Below, in pieces: positions 1 through 11,223 of a DNA stretch of 64,000 nt; positions within the stretch are counted from its first letter, which is position 1; each line of letters opens with the position of its first letter. The notes below the pieces were generated by a model, which worked only from the letters and a program-made list of their open reading frames with translations, was not told where the DNA came from and did not search any database. This DNA comes from Massilia sp. MS-15 (GTDB taxonomy: Bacteria; Pseudomonadota; Gammaproteobacteria; Burkholderiales; Burkholderiaceae_D), in contig NZ_JAIWIA010000027.1 of assembly GCF_020176695.1 (NCBI RefSeq), forward strand, positions 1 to 64,000, read 5' to 3'. The position numbers and the translations under genes were made by a program.

Positions 1-224
1 TTCAGGAAACCTTGTTGCAACTCAGAAATTTAACAATATAGGTATATTTGCAATTACTTTAGGTTAAATTATCTTCGCTCAAATTGCACGTCATTCTTGC
101 GATTCCGAAGCTGTCACGCGTAGCCCTCGGCGCACACACGCCAATTCCGGGCCAGCGGAACGATTTACGCTAAACTGGACCCCTGTTTCATCGAGGCGTA
201 GCCTCTCTTTCAACACAGCACTCC
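1..224. other. AT-rich intergenic region upstream of miaB
   Basis: No open reading frame is supported here. The first 80 bases are clearly richer in A/T than the rest of the window. They contain a TTGCAA hexamer at 15-20 followed after 16 bases by TATAGG at 37-42, a weak sigma70-like pair that could feed miaB. This is a pattern guess only. The bases just before the miaB start (caacacagcactcc) have no convincing Shine-Dalgarno sequence. Confidence 0.4.
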
Positions 225-1582
225 ATGCAGAAAAAAGTATTCATCAAGACCTTCGGCTGCCAGATGAACGAATACGATTCGGACAAGATGGCGGATGTCC
301 TCGGCGTATCCGATGGACTGGTCCGCACCGATTCGCCCGAAGATGCCGACGTCATCCTGCTGAACACCTGTTCAGTGCGCGAAAAAGCGCAAGAGAAAGT
401 GTTTTCCGACCTGGGGCGCTTCAAGGCGCTCAAGCGCGCCAAACCGGAACTGGTGATCGGTGTCGGCGGCTGCGTTGCCTCGCAGGAAGGGGAAGCCATC
501 GTCAAGCGCGCGCCGCATGTGGACGTGGTATTCGGCCCGCAGACCCTGCACCGCCTGCCGCAGATGATCCGCGAGCGGCGCGCCAGCGGAGCGGCCCAGG
601 TCGACATCAGCTTCCCGGAAATCGAAAAGTTCGACCACCTGCCCCCAAGCAAGGTGGAAGGTCCGGTGGCCTACGTGTCGATCATGGAAGGCTGCAGTAA
701 ATATTGCAGCTACTGTGTCGTGCCCTATACCCGCGGCGAGGAAGTCTCGCGTCCCTTCGACGACGTGCTGACCGAGTGCGCCGGCCTGGCCGCCCAGGGC
801 GTGCGCGAAATCATGTTGCTGGGCCAGAACGTGAACGCCTACCGCGGCGCAATGGCGGGCGGCGAGACGGCCGACTTTGCCCTGCTGCTGGAATATATAG
901 CGGACCTCCCCGGCATTGCGCGCCTGCGCTACGTCACCAGCCATCCGAAGGAATTCACCCAGCGCCTGATCGATGCCTATGCCCGCATCCCGCAGCTGGT
1001 CAACCACATCTACCTGCCGGTGCAGCACGGTTCCGACCGCGTGCTCGGCGCCATGAAGCGCGGCTACACGGCGCTCGAATACAAGTCGATCATCCGCCGC
1101 ATCCGCGCGGTGCGCCCGGAGATGGCCTTCTCGTCCGACTTCATCGTCGGCTTCCCCGGCGAAACCGAGGCCGACTTCGAGGCCATGATGAAGCTGGTGC
1201 AGGACGTCGGCTTCGACAACAGCTTCAGCTTCATCTTCAGCAAGCGCCCGGGCACGCCGGCGGCCAGCCTGGAAGACGATACCCCGCACGAGACCAAGCT
1301 GGCGCGCCTTCAGCGCCTGCAGGCCCTGATCGACGCGAATACCTGCAAATACAGTGCGGCCATGGTCGGCAGCGTGCAGCGCGTGCTGGTCGAGGGCGTG
1401 TCGAAAAAAGATCCCGCCCAGCTGCAGGGGCGTACCGAAAACAACCGCGTGGTGAACTTCGCCCCGGACGCGAGCGGGCTGGCCCTCGTGGGCCAGCTGG
1501 TCGATGTCCACATCCTGGCCAGCCACGACTACTTCCTTCGCGGCGAACTCGTCGCCAACCTCGATACGATTGCCAAAGCCAG

Positions 1583-1586
<4 letters not shown>
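225..1586 (+). CDS. miaB: MiaB, tRNA-2-methylthio-N6-dimethylallyladenosine synthase
   Basis: This radical-SAM methylthiotransferase adds a methylthio group to i6A37 of tRNAs reading UNN codons. The N-terminal UPF0004 domain shows the three conserved cysteines Cys12 (in GCQMN), Cys49 (NTCS) and Cys83 (GGC) that bind the auxiliary 4Fe-4S cluster. The radical-SAM CxxxCxxC motif is Cys157, Cys161 and Cys164 in [24 protein letters not shown]-binding domain fills roughly residues 380-445. The length of 453 residues is normal for MiaB. It heads a co-directional run miaB-phoH-ybeY-corC-lnt that is conserved in Proteobacteria. Its stop overlaps the TTG start of phoH. The [14 protein letters not shown] motif and the length favour MiaB over the related RimO or MtaB. 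Confidence 0.97.
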
Positions 1587-2654
<1,068 letters not shown>

Positions 2655-2674
<20 letters not shown>

Positions 2675-3122
2675 GCTCGACCTGGAAGTCCAGTACCCCG
2701 ACACCCGCCTCGAGCAGGAGATCACCGCGCAGATGCTGCAGCGCTGGGTGGAAGCCGCCCTGCTCGGCCCGGCCGAACTGTCGATCCGATTCGTCGATGC
2801 CGGGGAAGGCCAGGCGCTCAACCGCCAGTACCGCGGCAAGGACTACGCCACCAACGTGCTGACCTTCGCCTACAACGAAGGCGAGGACCTGGGCGAGGAC
2901 GATCCGACCCAGGCCGACATCATCCTGTGCACCGACGTGCTGATGCGCGAGGCGCAGGAGCAGGGCAAGACGGTCGAGGAGCACGCGGCCCACCTGGTGG
3001 TACATGGCGTGCTGCACGCCCAGGGCTACGACCACGAGCACGACGAGGAAGCCGAGGAGATGGAGCAGTTCGAGCGCGACATCATGGAAGTGCTCGGCTA
3101 TCCGGACCCGTATTCGGAATGA
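2655..3122 (+). CDS. ybeY: YbeY, endoribonuclease / rRNA maturation factor
   Basis: A 155-residue UPF0054 metalloprotein needed for 16S rRNA 3'-end maturation and late 70S ribosome quality control. The zinc-binding signature HGVLHAQGYDH is present with His117, His121 and His127. The upstream R-x-L/N-V-L-T-F strand (TNVLTF, about 66-71) is typical. The start lies inside the end of phoH and follows an A-rich stretch. It is the third gene of the miaB-phoH-ybeY-corC-lnt order, and YbeY partners with the PhoH protein (YbeZ) in other bacteria. Confidence 0.96.
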
Positions 3123-3171
3123 TGCCGCGGGTGGGCGGCTGCGTCGTCCACCCTGCTAACATCACCCAAAA

Positions 3172-3200
3172 TTGGGCCATCTGCCCTTTTCGTGTATCCT
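3172..3200 (+). promoter_or_regulatory. Candidate sigma70 promoter for corC-lnt
   Basis: In the 110-base gap between ybeY and corC, TTGGGC (3172-3177) is followed after 17 bases by TATCCT (3195-3200). The pair sits about 33 bases before the corC ATG. Upstream at 3129-3153 there is an inverted repeat GGGTGG...CCACCC that may end or attenuate upstream transcription. Both are seen by eye and unproven. Confidence 0.35.
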
Positions 3201-3232
3201 ATACCCATCGTAACAACGGCTTCACGCCAACT

Positions 3233-4111
3233 ATGCCCGAGTATCCCAGTGACGTCCGATCGGACGCCAAACCCCACCGGTCGCTGTTCGAACGGCTGAC
3301 CGCACTCATCTCCCCCGAGCCTGAAAACCGCGCAGAACTGCTCGAAGTCCTGCACGAAGCCCACGAACGCAAGCTGATCGATGCCGACGCACTCTCGATG
3401 ATCGAGGGCGTGTTCCAGGTATCCGACCTGTCGGTGCGCGACATCATGGTGCCGCGTTCGCAAATGGACGTGATCGACATCACCGACCCGATCGAGCATT
3501 GGCTGCCGATCGTGCTCGAGACCCAGCACTCGCGTTTCCCCGCCATCGAAGGCGAGCGCGACAAGGTAGTCGGCATCCTGCTGGCCAAGGACCTGCTGCG
3601 CTACTACGCCGAGGAATCCTTCGACGTGCGCAAGATGCTGCGCCCGGCGATCTTCATTCCCGAATCGAAGCGCCTGAACGTGCTGCTGCGCGACTTCCGC
3701 GCCAACCACAACCACATGGCCATCGTCGTCGACGAGTACAGCGGCGTGGCCGGCCTGATCACCATCGAGGATGTGCTCGAGCAGATCGTCGGCGACATCG
3801 ACGACGAATACGACGTCGACGAGGACGAGGACAACGTCCTGTCGATCAAGGAAGGCCAGCTGGGGCCCCGCTGGCGCGTCAAGGCCCTGACCGAGATCGA
3901 GCAGTTCAACGAAGAAATCGGCGCCGACCTGCCGGAAGACGACGCCGACACCGTCGGCGGCCTGGTCGCCAGCCACCTCGGGCGCATGCCGCACAAGGGC
4001 GAAGTGTTCGACCTGCAGAACCTGCGCTTCGAAGTGCTGCGCGCCGACGCGCGCCAGATCCACGTCCTGCTGGTCGAGAAGCTGCCATTCGCTGAAGACG
4101 ACCACGACTGA
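3233..4111 (+). CDS. corC: CorC/HlyC-family CBS-domain protein
   Basis: A 292-residue soluble protein of the CorC family, annotated elsewhere as a magnesium/cobalt efflux or CNNM-related regulator. Two CBS domains cover about residues 75-195 (IMVPRSQMDVIDI..., then NHMAIVVDEYSGVAGLITIEDV), followed by an acidic linker (DDEYDVDEDED) and a C-terminal CorC_HlyC domain at about 210-285. There is no membrane segment, unlike the longer CNNM/YfjD proteins. The chosen start (MPEYPSD...) gives the normal family length; the frame stays open further upstream without homology-like sequence. The stop overlaps lnt by one base (TGATG), so it is coupled to Lnt as in many Gram-negatives. Confidence 0.93.
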   Translation: MPEYPSDVRSDAKPHRSLFERLTALISPEPENRAELLEVLHEAHERKLIDADALSMIEGVFQVSDLSVRDIMVPRSQMDVIDITDPIEHWLPIVLETQHSRFPAIEGERDKVVGILLAKDLLRYYAEESFDVRKMLRPAIFIPESKRLNVLLRDFRANHNHMAIVVDEYSGVAGLITIEDVLEQIVGDIDDEYDVDEDEDNVLSIKEGQLGPRWRVKALTEIEQFNEEIGADLPEDDADTVGGLVASHLGRMPHKGEVFDLQNLRFEVLRADARQIHVLLVEKLPFAEDDHD

Positions 4112-5712
4112 TGCTGCGCCGCCGTACCCAGCCCGGTTCGCCGGACCGCAGCACCGCTCCCGATCCCACGTTGCGCGGCACCAGGCCTTCCCCGCAGGCC
4201 CTGGTCCTGATGGCGCTGGCAGGCGCCAGCAGCCTGCTGTCCTTCCAGCCCTTCGGCTGGTGGCCGGTGCAGTTCCTGGCCCTCGCCTACTTCTTCTACC
4301 AGGTCGGCATGGGTACATCGCGCCGCCGCGGCGTGTGGCTCGGCTGGGCCTTCGGCTTCGGCTGGTCGGTGGCCGGCATGCACTGGCTCTACATCGCAGT
4401 CACCCGCTTCGGCGGCCTGCCCGCCATTCTCGGCGCCATCGCGATCGCCCTGCTCGGCCTGTACATGGGCCTGTTCGGCGCCCTTGCCGGCGGCGTCGCC
4501 AGCTGGCTGCGCCGCAAGTGGTCGCTGCCGGTATCCGCCTTCGTGCTGCTGGTGCTGCCCGTGACCTGGGGCGTGTCGGAATGGATGCGCGGCTGGGTGT
4601 TTACCGGTTTTCCGTGGGCGGCGTCGGGCTATGCCCACAACGTCTCGCCCCTTGGCGGCTATGCGCCCATCCTTGGCGTGTATGGCGTCGGCGTGCTGGC
4701 GGCCGTGTGCGCCGGCTGTATCGTGATGCTGACCCAGCGCGCGCGCTGGCCGTCCCTGGACCTGTTGACGGTGGTGATGGTGGTGGGCTTCAGCCTGAAG
4801 CAGGTCGCCTGGACCCAGGAAGTCGGCCAGCCGCTGAGCGTGCGCCTGCTGCAGGGTGATGTGAGGCAGGACCAGAAATTCGACATGGCCTACCTGGTCG
4901 ACATTATCAGCCGCTACCAGGGCATGATCACGGCCGCGCCGGCGGACCTGATCGCCACGCCGGAAACCGCGATTCCCGTCACGCCGCAGCAGTTGCCGCC
5001 CGAGTACCTGGCCGGCATGCGCAGCTTCGCCGCGCAGACCGGCAGCCACCTGATGATCGGCATCCCGACCGCGGACAGCGCGACGCAGTATTCGAACAGC
5101 GTGATCGCCTTCGGCCCAGGCAGCGCCAGGGACCCGCAGCCTTACCGCTACGACAAGCACCACCTGGTGCCCTTCGGCGAATTCATCCCGCCGGGCTTCC
5201 GCTGGTTCACCGACCTGATGCACATCCCACTGGGCGACCAGACCCGCGGCCCGGCCCTGCAGGCGCCCTTCGCGGTCAAGGACCAGCTGGTGCTGCCCAA
5301 CATCTGCTACGAGGACGCCTTCGGCGAAGAGATCGCGGCCCAGCTGCGCAATGCGCCGCGTCCGGCGACCCTGCTGCTGAACGTGTCGAACCTGGCCTGG
5401 TACGGCGACTCGGTGGCGATCCCGCAGCACCTGCAGATCTCGCAGATGCGCGCCATCGAAACCGGCCGCCCGATGCTGCGCTCGACCAACAACGGCGCCA
5501 CCGCCGTGATCGACGGCCGCGGCAAAGTCGTGAAGCGCCTGCCCTTCTACGAGCGCGGCGTGCTAACGGCTACCGTGCGCGGGACCGAAGGCATGACCCC
5601 GTACATCCGCTTCGGTAACGCTGCGTTCCTGCTGCTCGGCGGACTGATGCTGGTCGGCGCATGGCTGGCCGGCCGCCGCTATCAAAATAACAGCGCCAAT
5701 TCCAACGGCTGA
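4111..5712 (+). CDS. lnt: Apolipoprotein N-acyltransferase (Lnt)
   Basis: This inner-membrane enzyme adds the third acyl chain to the N-terminal cysteine of lipoproteins. The N-terminal half has about six to seven hydrophobic segments (residues 30-235). A nitrilase-like periplasmic domain follows with the catalytic triad Glu285 (TPETAIP), Lys349 (RYDKHHLVPFGEF) and Cys399 (NICYEDAFGEE). A last membrane helix lies at about residues 508-526. The length of 533 residues is typical. The start overlaps the corC stop by one base. Confidence 0.97.
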   Translation: MLRRRTQPGSPDRSTAPDPTLRGTRPSPQALVLMALAGASSLLSFQPFGWWPVQFLALAYFFYQVGMGTSRRRGVWLGWAFGFGWSVAGMHWLYIAVTRFGGLPAILGAIAIALLGLYMGLFGALAGGVASWLRRKWSLPVSAFVLLVLPVTWGVSEWMRGWVFTGFPWAASGYAHNVSPLGGYAPILGVYGVGVLAAVCAGCIVMLTQRARWPSLDLLTVVMVVGFSLKQVAWTQEVGQPLSVRLLQGDVRQDQKFDMAYLVDIISRYQGMITAAPADLIATPETAIPVTPQQLPPEYLAGMRSFAAQTGSHLMIGIPTADSATQYSNSVIAFGPGSARDPQPYRYDKHHLVPFGEFIPPGFRWFTDLMHIPLGDQTRGPALQAPFAVKDQLVLPNICYEDAFGEEIAAQLRNAPRPATLLLNVSNLAWYGDSVAIPQHLQISQMRAIETGRPMLRSTNNGATAVIDGRGKVVKRLPFYERGVLTATVRGTEGMTPYIRFGNAAFLLLGGLMLVGAWLAGRRYQNNSANSNG

Positions 5713-5823
5713 GTTGAATCGATCCCAGAGGGCCGTGAAAATTCAGTAGAATTGGTCATTTGGCAAATTTACTGTGACCGCGGCGACGAGCGCCGCGGCA
5801 CCCCACATGTTGCTCACATTCCG

Positions 5824-6753
5824 ATGCTCACATTCCAACAAATTATCCTGACCCTGCAGACCTATTGGGACAAGCAGGGCTGCGCACTGCTGCAGCCGTA
5901 CGACATGGAAGTCGGCGCAGGCACCTTCCACACCGGCACCTTCCTGCGTGCGATCGGTCCGGAGCCGTGGCGCGCCGCCTACGTGCAGCCTTCACGCCGC
6001 CCGAAGGACGGCCGCTATGGCGAGAACCCGAACCGCCTGCAGCACTACTACCAGTACCAGGTGGTGCTGAAACCGGCGCCGGAAAACATCCTCGACCTTT
6101 ACCTCGGTTCGCTCGAGGCGCTGGGCCTGGACCTGAAGAAGAACGACGTGCGCTTCGTGGAAGACGACTGGGAAAGCCCGACCCTGGGCGCCTGGGGCCT
6201 GGGCTGGGAAGTCTGGCTGAACGGCATGGAAGTCACCCAGTTCACCTACTTCCAGCAGGTCGGCGGCCTCGATTGCAAGCCGGTGCTGGGTGAGATCACC
6301 TACGGCATCGAGCGCCTGGCGATGTACCTGCAGGGCGTCGAGAACGTGTACGACCTGGTGTGGACCGAGTGGGAAGAAAACGGGGCGGCCGGCGCTCCGG
6401 TCAAGAAGACCCTGTCCTACGGCGACGTGTTCCACCAGAACGAAGTCGAGCAGTCGACCTACAACTTCGAGCACGCCAACACCGAACTGCTGTTCCAGGC
6501 CTTCAGCAACCACGAAGCCGAAGCCAAGCGCCTGGTCGAACTGCAGCTCACGCTGCCGGCCTACGAGCAGATCATGAAGGCTTCGCACAGCTTCAACATG
6601 CTGGACGCGCGCGGCGCCATCTCGGTGACCGAACGCGCCGCCTACATCGGCCGCGTGCGCACGCTGTCGCGCCTGGTGGCCCAGGCTTACTACGACTCGC
6701 GCGAGAAGCTCGGCTTCCCGATGCTGCCAGGTGCAGACAAAGCCGCAGCCTGA
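5824..6753 (+). CDS. glyQ: Glycyl-tRNA synthetase alpha subunit
   Basis: The catalytic subunit of the bacterial alpha2beta2 glycyl-tRNA synthetase, which charges tRNA-Gly in the cytoplasm. The 309-residue product starts [12 protein letters not shown] and carries the family signatures [30 protein letters not shown] and [13 protein letters not shown]. The frame is open about 70 bases further upstream, but the ATG at 5824 gives the standard N-terminus. No clear Shine-Dalgarno is seen. The glyS start follows 26 bases after the stop, so the subunits are co-transcribed. Confidence 0.97.
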   Translation: MLTFQQIILTLQTYWDKQGCALLQPYDMEVGAGTFHTGTFLRAIGPEPWRAAYVQPSRRPKDGRYGENPNRLQHYYQYQVVLKPAPENILDLYLGSLEALGLDLKKNDVRFVEDDWESPTLGAWGLGWEVWLNGMEVTQFTYFQQVGGLDCKPVLGEITYGIERLAMYLQGVENVYDLVWTEWEENGAAGAPVKKTLSYGDVFHQNEVEQSTYNFEHANTELLFQAFSNHEAEAKRLVELQLTLPAYEQIMKASHSFNMLDARGAISVTERAAYIGRVRTLSRLVAQAYYDSREKLGFPMLPGADKAAA

Positions 6754-6779
6754 GCCCACGGAACAGATAAGAACAGACC

Positions 6780-8888
6780 ATGAACCAGACTCTCCTCGTC
6801 GAAATCCAGACCGAAGAACTGCCGCCGAAAGCGCTCGTCAAACTCGGCACGGCATTCGCCAATGGCATCGCGGGCGGCCTGAAGGCGCGCGACTTCCTTG
6901 AAGCGGACAGCGTGGCCACGGCCCATGCCACCCCGCGCCGCCTCGCGGTCACGATCACCAACGTACGCGGCACCTCGCCCGACAAATCCATCCGCGAGAA
7001 GGTGCTGCCGGTGGCGGTCGCGCTGGACAAGGACGGCAACCCGAGCGCACCGCTGGCCAAGAAGCTGGCCGCGCTGGGCTTCCCGGGCCTAGAGATCGGC
7101 GACCTCGAACGCGCCCAGGATGGCAAGGCCGAATCCTTCTTCTACACCTATACCGCAGCGGGAAGCGCGCTGGCCGGCGCCCTGCAGGATGTCCTGCAGG
7201 AGACCGTGGCCAAGCTGCCGATCCCGAAGCTCATGAGCTACCAGCGCCCGGATGGCGCCACCGTGCAGTTCGTGCGCCCGGTGCACCTCCTCACCGCCCT
7301 GCATGGCGAACAGCTGCTGCCGCTCTCGCTGCTGGGGCTGGAAGCCGGCCGCCACACCATGGGCCACCGCTTCCTGTCGCACGGCCAGGCCATCGCGATC
7401 CCGCATGCCGACCAGTACGCGCAGGTGCTGGAAAGCGAAGGCAAGGTGCTGGCGTCAACCGCAGCGCGCAAGGAAAGCATCCGCCAGCAGTTGCTGGAAA
7501 AGGCCGGCGCCGACCAGGTCCTGATGCCGGAAGCGCTGCTCGATGAAGTGGCCGCGCTGGTCGAATGGCCGGTGGTCTACGAATGCCGCTTCGAGGACGA
7601 ATTCCTGGCCGTACCGCAGGAATGCCTGATCCTCACCATGCAGACCAACCAGAAATACTTCGCGCTGACCGATGCCTCGGGCAAGCTGCGCTCGCGCTTC
7701 CTGATCGTGTCGAACATCGCCACCGACGACCCGGCGGCCATCGTCGGCGGCAACGAGCGCGTGGTGCGCCCGCGCCTGTCGGACGCCAAGTTCTTCTTCG
7801 AGCAGGACAAGAAGAAGACGCTGGAATCGCGCCTGCCGCAACTGTCGAACGTGGTCTACCACAACAAGCTGGGCACCCAGCTCGAACGCACCGAGCGCGT
7901 GACCAGGCTGGCGACGGCAATCGCCACGCGCCTCGGCTTCGACGTGGCGCTGGCCGAACGCGGCGCGCACCTGGCCAAGGCCGACCTGCTGACCGACATG
8001 GTGGGCGAGTTCCCCGAGCTGCAGGGCATCATGGGCACGTATTACGCGCGCCACGATGGCGAGCACGATGAAGTGGCCAAGGCCGCTTCCGAACACTACC
8101 AGCCGCGCTTCGCCGGCGACCTTCTCCCCTCGACCAACACCGGCCTGGCAGTGGCGCTGGCCGACAAGCTGGAAACCCTGGTCGGCATCTGGGCCATCGG
8201 CCTGCAGCCGACCGGCGAGAAGGACCCGTTCGCGCTGCGCCGCCACGCCCTGGGCGTGATGCGCATGCTGGTCGAGAAGCGCCTGCCGCTGTCGCTGTCG
8301 GAACTGCTGGGCGATGCCGTGGCGGTGTTCGAAGGCCAGGCCGCCAAGGTCAAGGAAATGCGGGATCCGAGCGTGGAAGTGAAGGACTTCATGCTCGACC
8401 GCCTGCGCGGCATGCTGCGCGAGCGCGGCTTCTCGCCGAACGAGGTCGAGGCCGTGCTGGCCCAGAACCCGGACCGCGTCGACGACGTCGTCCAGCGCCT
8501 GGAAGCGGTGCAGGCCTTCGCCGCCCTGCCGGAATCGGGTTCGCTGGCCGCCGCCAACAAGCGCATCACCAACATCCTCAAGAAGAACGAGGATGCGATG
8601 CCGGCCGACGCCTCGGTCAGGCAGGAGCTGCTGGTCGAGCCGGCCGAGAAGAACCTGGCCGCCAAGATGACCTCCCTCGAGGGCGACGTCACCAGCGCGT
8701 TCGAGAAGAGCGACTTCACCGGCGCCCTCAAGACCCTGGCGCTGATGAAGGACGAAGTCGACGCCTTCTTCAACGACGTGATGGTGATGGCCGACGACAT
8801 CAATCTGCGCAACAACCGCCTGGCGCTGCTGTCGCAGCTGCACGGCATGATGAACCGCGTCGCCGACATCTCGAAACTGGCTGCATAA
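6780..8888 (+). CDS. glyS: Glycyl-tRNA synthetase beta subunit
   Basis: The 702-residue beta subunit, which carries tRNA-recognition regions. The protein opens with [17 protein letters not shown], typical of GlyS. It contains [23 protein letters not shown] and the [13 protein letters not shown] segment, with an alpha-helical anticodon-binding (DALR-like) C-terminal part after about residue 580. The length matches the family. It is followed 18 bases later by gmhB. Confidence 0.97.
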   Translation: MNQTLLVEIQTEELPPKALVKLGTAFANGIAGGLKARDFLEADSVATAHATPRRLAVTITNVRGTSPDKSIREKVLPVAVALDKDGNPSAPLAKKLAALGFPGLEIGDLERAQDGKAESFFYTYTAAGSALAGALQDVLQETVAKLPIPKLMSYQRPDGATVQFVRPVHLLTALHGEQLLPLSLLGLEAGRHTMGHRFLSHGQAIAIPHADQYAQVLESEGKVLASTAARKESIRQQLLEKAGADQVLMPEALLDEVAALVEWPVVYECRFEDEFLAVPQECLILTMQTNQKYFALTDASGKLRSRFLIVSNIATDDPAAIVGGNERVVRPRLSDAKFFFEQDKKKTLESRLPQLSNVVYHNKLGTQLERTERVTRLATAIATRLGFDVALAERGAHLAKADLLTDMVGEFPELQGIMGTYYARHDGEHDEVAKAASEHYQPRFAGDLLPSTNTGLAVALADKLETLVGIWAIGLQPTGEKDPFALRRHALGVMRMLVEKRLPLSLSELLGDAVAVFEGQAAKVKEMRDPSVEVKDFMLDRLRGMLRERGFSPNEVEAVLAQNPDRVDDVVQRLEAVQAFAALPESGSLAAANKRITNILKKNEDAMPADASVRQELLVEPAEKNLAAKMTSLEGDVTSAFEKSDFTGALKTLALMKDEVDAFFNDVMVMADDINLRNNRLALLSQLHGMMNRVADISKLAA

Positions 8889-8906
8889 GCGTAAGGTAGT
8901 AGTTCC

Positions 8907-9461
8907 ATGAAACTCATCATCCTCGACCGGGATGGGGTCATCAACCACGATTCGCCGGACTTCATCAAGTCGCCGGCGGAGTGGATCCCCATTCCCGGCT
9001 CGCTGGAAGCGATCGCCCGCCTGAACCAGGCGGGCTACCGGGTCGTGATCGCCTCGAACCAGTCGGGCATCGCGCGCGAACTGTTCGACATCACGACCCT
9101 GAACGCGATCCACCAGAAACTGCACGCCAGCGCCCAGCTGGTGGGCGCCGACATCGACGCCATCTTCTTCTGCCCGCACGCGGCCAGCGACAACTGCGAC
9201 TGCCGCAAGCCCAAGGCCGGCATGTTCGAGGAGATCAGCAAGCGCTTCAAGCTGAGCCTGAAGGGCGTGCCCACCGTGGGCGATTCGCTGCGCGACCTGC
9301 AGGCCGGGTTCAAGATGGGCTGCACGCCCTACCTGGTCCTGACCGGCAAGGGCGAAAAGACCCACGCGACCGGCGGCCTGCCGCCCGGTACCCAGGTCTT
9401 CCCCGACCTGGCCAGCATGGTGAACGCCTTCCTCAAGGCCGCGGCACAGCGGCCCGAGTAA
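8907..9461 (+). CDS. gmhB: D-glycero-D-manno-heptose-1,7-bisphosphate 7-phosphatase (GmhB)
   Basis: A 184-residue HAD-superfamily phosphatase that dephosphorylates heptose 1,7-bisphosphate in the ADP-heptose pathway for LPS inner core. The nucleophile and acid/base aspartates are Asp7 and Asp9 in ILDRDGV. The zinc-binding loop is Cys89, His91, Cys97 and Cys99 (CPHAASDNCDC). Motif III and IV residues lie in RKPKAGMF and VGDSLRD. It is co-directional with glyS and a PlsC gene, and the pathway links it to waaC further on. Confidence 0.94.
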   Translation: MKLIILDRDGVINHDSPDFIKSPAEWIPIPGSLEAIARLNQAGYRVVIASNQSGIARELFDITTLNAIHQKLHASAQLVGADIDAIFFCPHAASDNCDCRKPKAGMFEEISKRFKLSLKGVPTVGDSLRDLQAGFKMGCTPYLVLTGKGEKTHATGGLPPGTQVFPDLASMVNAFLKAAAQRPE

Positions 9462-9498
9462 ACACCGATCCAAACCTAGACCACTGTCCGGAGCCCCT

Positions 9499-10239
9499 TT
9501 GCGACAATTCAGCCTGTTCCTGCGTTCCCTGCTCTTCACGATCGTGATGGTCGTGGCCACCGTGGTGTGGGCCTGCGTCTGCTTCCTGGCCGCGCCCCTG
9601 CCCTACAACAAGCGCTTCTGGGTGACCTCGCGCTGGAATGTCTTCATCATCTGGTGTGCGAAGGTGATCTGCGGGATCCGTTACCAGTTCAAGGGCTACG
9701 AGAACCTGCCGGACGCACCAGCCATCGTCCTGTCGAAGCACCAGTCGGCCTGGGAAACCATCTTCCTGCTGCCGAACCTGACCCGCCCGCTGGTATTCGT
9801 GTTCAAGAAGGAAATCCTGTACATCCCCTTCTTCGGCTGGGCCATGGGCCTGCTGCGCATGATCCCGATCGACCGCAAGCAGGGCAAGCACGCATTCGGC
9901 CACGTGGTCCGGCACGGCAAGCGCCGCCTGGCGGACGGCCAGTGGATCATCATGTTCCCCGAGGGGACCCGCATCCCAGTAGGCCAGGCGGGCAAGTACA
10001 AGAGCGGCGGCACGCGCCTGGCGATCGAAACCGGTGCCGTGGTGGTGCCGATCGCGCATAATTCAGGCGAGTGCTGGCCGAAGAACTCGTTCATCAAGCG
10101 CCCGGGCCTGGTGACCGTTTCGATCGGCAAGCCGATTTCGCCGCAGGACCACACCCCCGACAGCATGATGCAAGAGGTCGAAAATTGGATAGAATCCGAA
10201 ATGCGCGTTATCTCGCCCCACGTCTACAAAGGTGGCTGA
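9499..10239 (+). CDS. plsC: 1-acyl-sn-glycerol-3-phosphate acyltransferase (PlsC family)
   Basis: A 246-residue membrane-bound lysophosphatidic acid acyltransferase. It begins with TTG at 9499 (MRQFSLFLRS...), since no ATG precedes the hydrophobic helix at about 8-32. The catalytic motif is His81-x4-Glu86 (HQSAWE) rather than the usual HX4D, a Glu variant I recall from betaproteobacterial members. The glycerol-phosphate motif is FPEGTR at 153-158. It lies 37 bases after gmhB. Which acyltransferase (phospholipid or another acceptor) cannot be fixed from sequence, and a second PlsC-type gene occurs at 20.4-21.2 kb. Confidence 0.88.
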   Translation: MRQFSLFLRSLLFTIVMVVATVVWACVCFLAAPLPYNKRFWVTSRWNVFIIWCAKVICGIRYQFKGYENLPDAPAIVLSKHQSAWETIFLLPNLTRPLVFVFKKEILYIPFFGWAMGLLRMIPIDRKQGKHAFGHVVRHGKRRLADGQWIIMFPEGTRIPVGQAGKYKSGGTRLAIETGAVVVPIAHNSGECWPKNSFIKRPGLVTVSIGKPISPQDHTPDSMMQEVENWIESEMRVISPHVYKGG

Positions 10240-10283
10240 GCGACGTCAGCGCCCAGATCAGGCAGTCGCAGGCACCGCACACC

Positions 10284-11186
10284 ATGCGTTCGGCCAAGGT
10301 CGATGGGCAGCAGCTGGAGCTGTTTGCCCAGGAATTCTTCGCGGCGCTCAAGCCCTCCGATAAGCCGGCCGCGCCGGCGCAGCCGCTGTTCAAGGCGCCG
10401 CCTCCGGCGCCGCGCCACCTCATCCCCACGCCGCCTGTCGCCAGCGGCGATGCGCCCCTCAAGCGCATCGTGCTCGGCCCCCATACCGTCGACTATGCCC
10501 TGCGCCGCTCGGCGCGCCGCTCGATCGGCTTCATGATCGACGACGACGGCCTGCGCGTGACCGCGCCGCGCCGCTGCACCCAGGCCGACATCGACAGCGC
10601 GATCCGCGCCAAGCAGCGCTGGATCCTGTCCAAGCTGCTCGAACGGGGCGAACGGCGCGCCAACCGGCAGCAGTGCCCGCCCCTCGAGTGGAAGGACGGC
10701 GCGCGCCTGCCCTACCTGGGCGGCGAGATCACGCTGCGCCTCGAAGACGCGGCGCGCAGCCACTGCCAGTTCGACACCGCCGGCGGCGAACTGTGGATCG
10801 GGGTGGTACCGGGGCTGTCGGAATGGCAGCTCAAGGAACGCGTCAAGCTGTGGTTCCAGGCCGAGGCCAAGCGCCTGTTCCGCGAGCGGCTGGATTTCTT
10901 CGCCCCGCAGCTGGGGGTGCGCTACGCGGCCTTCGGCCTGTCCTCGGCCGGCACGCGCTGGGGCTCCTGCACCAGTGCCGGGAGCATCCGCCTGAGCTGG
11001 CGCCTGATCCACTATGCGCCGGCGCTGGTGGACTACGTGGTGGTGCACGAGCTGGCGCACCTGCGCGAGATGAACCATAGCCCGCGCTTCTGGGCGGCGG
11101 TGGGCGAGGTGTATCCGGACTACGATGGGGCGCGGCTGGCGCTCAAGAAGCGGGCGCAGGAGATGCCCGTACTGTTCGCGGAATGA
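10284..11186 (+). CDS. YgjP-like metallopeptidase-domain protein (DUF45/M48-like)
   Basis: A 300-residue protein whose C-terminal half has the YgjP/WLM-type zinc motif HELAHLREMNHS, with ligands His255, His259 and His265 and catalytic Glu256. The preceding TRWGSCTSAGSIRLSWRLI block is also diagnostic of the DUF45 family. Residues 20-60 are Ala/Pro-rich and probably flexible. The start at 10284 is chosen because sequence upstream in the open frame overlaps plsC and looks non-coding. Members have been linked to nucleotide pyrophosphatase or peptidase roles; the substrate here is unknown. It is the last gene of the forward block. Confidence 0.85.
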   Translation: MRSAKVDGQQLELFAQEFFAALKPSDKPAAPAQPLFKAPPPAPRHLIPTPPVASGDAPLKRIVLGPHTVDYALRRSARRSIGFMIDDDGLRVTAPRRCTQADIDSAIRAKQRWILSKLLERGERRANRQQCPPLEWKDGARLPYLGGEITLRLEDAARSHCQFDTAGGELWIGVVPGLSEWQLKERVKLWFQAEAKRLFRERLDFFAPQLGVRYAAFGLSSAGTRWGSCTSAGSIRLSWRLIHYAPALVDYVVVHELAHLREMNHSPRFWAAVGEVYPDYDGARLALKKRAQEMPVLFAE

Positions 11187-11223
11187 TCGCGGGCTCGCGG
11201 GGTGCACGGCAAGGCCGTGCGCC

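Noticed and set aside
704..1582. N-terminal extension of the phoH frame inside miaB
   Set aside because: The open frame continues only because of GC bias; it overlaps the miaB catalytic domain and has no homologous sequence. TTG at 1583 fits the family length.
3604..5430. 608-residue antisense frame opposite corC and lnt
   Set aside because: Spans two real genes with intact catalytic residues on the plus strand; low-complexity Arg/Gln/His translation typical of shadow frames.
5713..5823. Possible glycine riboswitch or T-box upstream of glyQS
   Set aside because: No leader long enough (111 bases) and no T-box or glycine-aptamer core is seen; such switches are not expected for glyQS here.
7455..9560. 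701-residue antisense frame opposite glyS and gmhB
   Set aside because: Shadow of the real glyS and gmhB frames; no motif.
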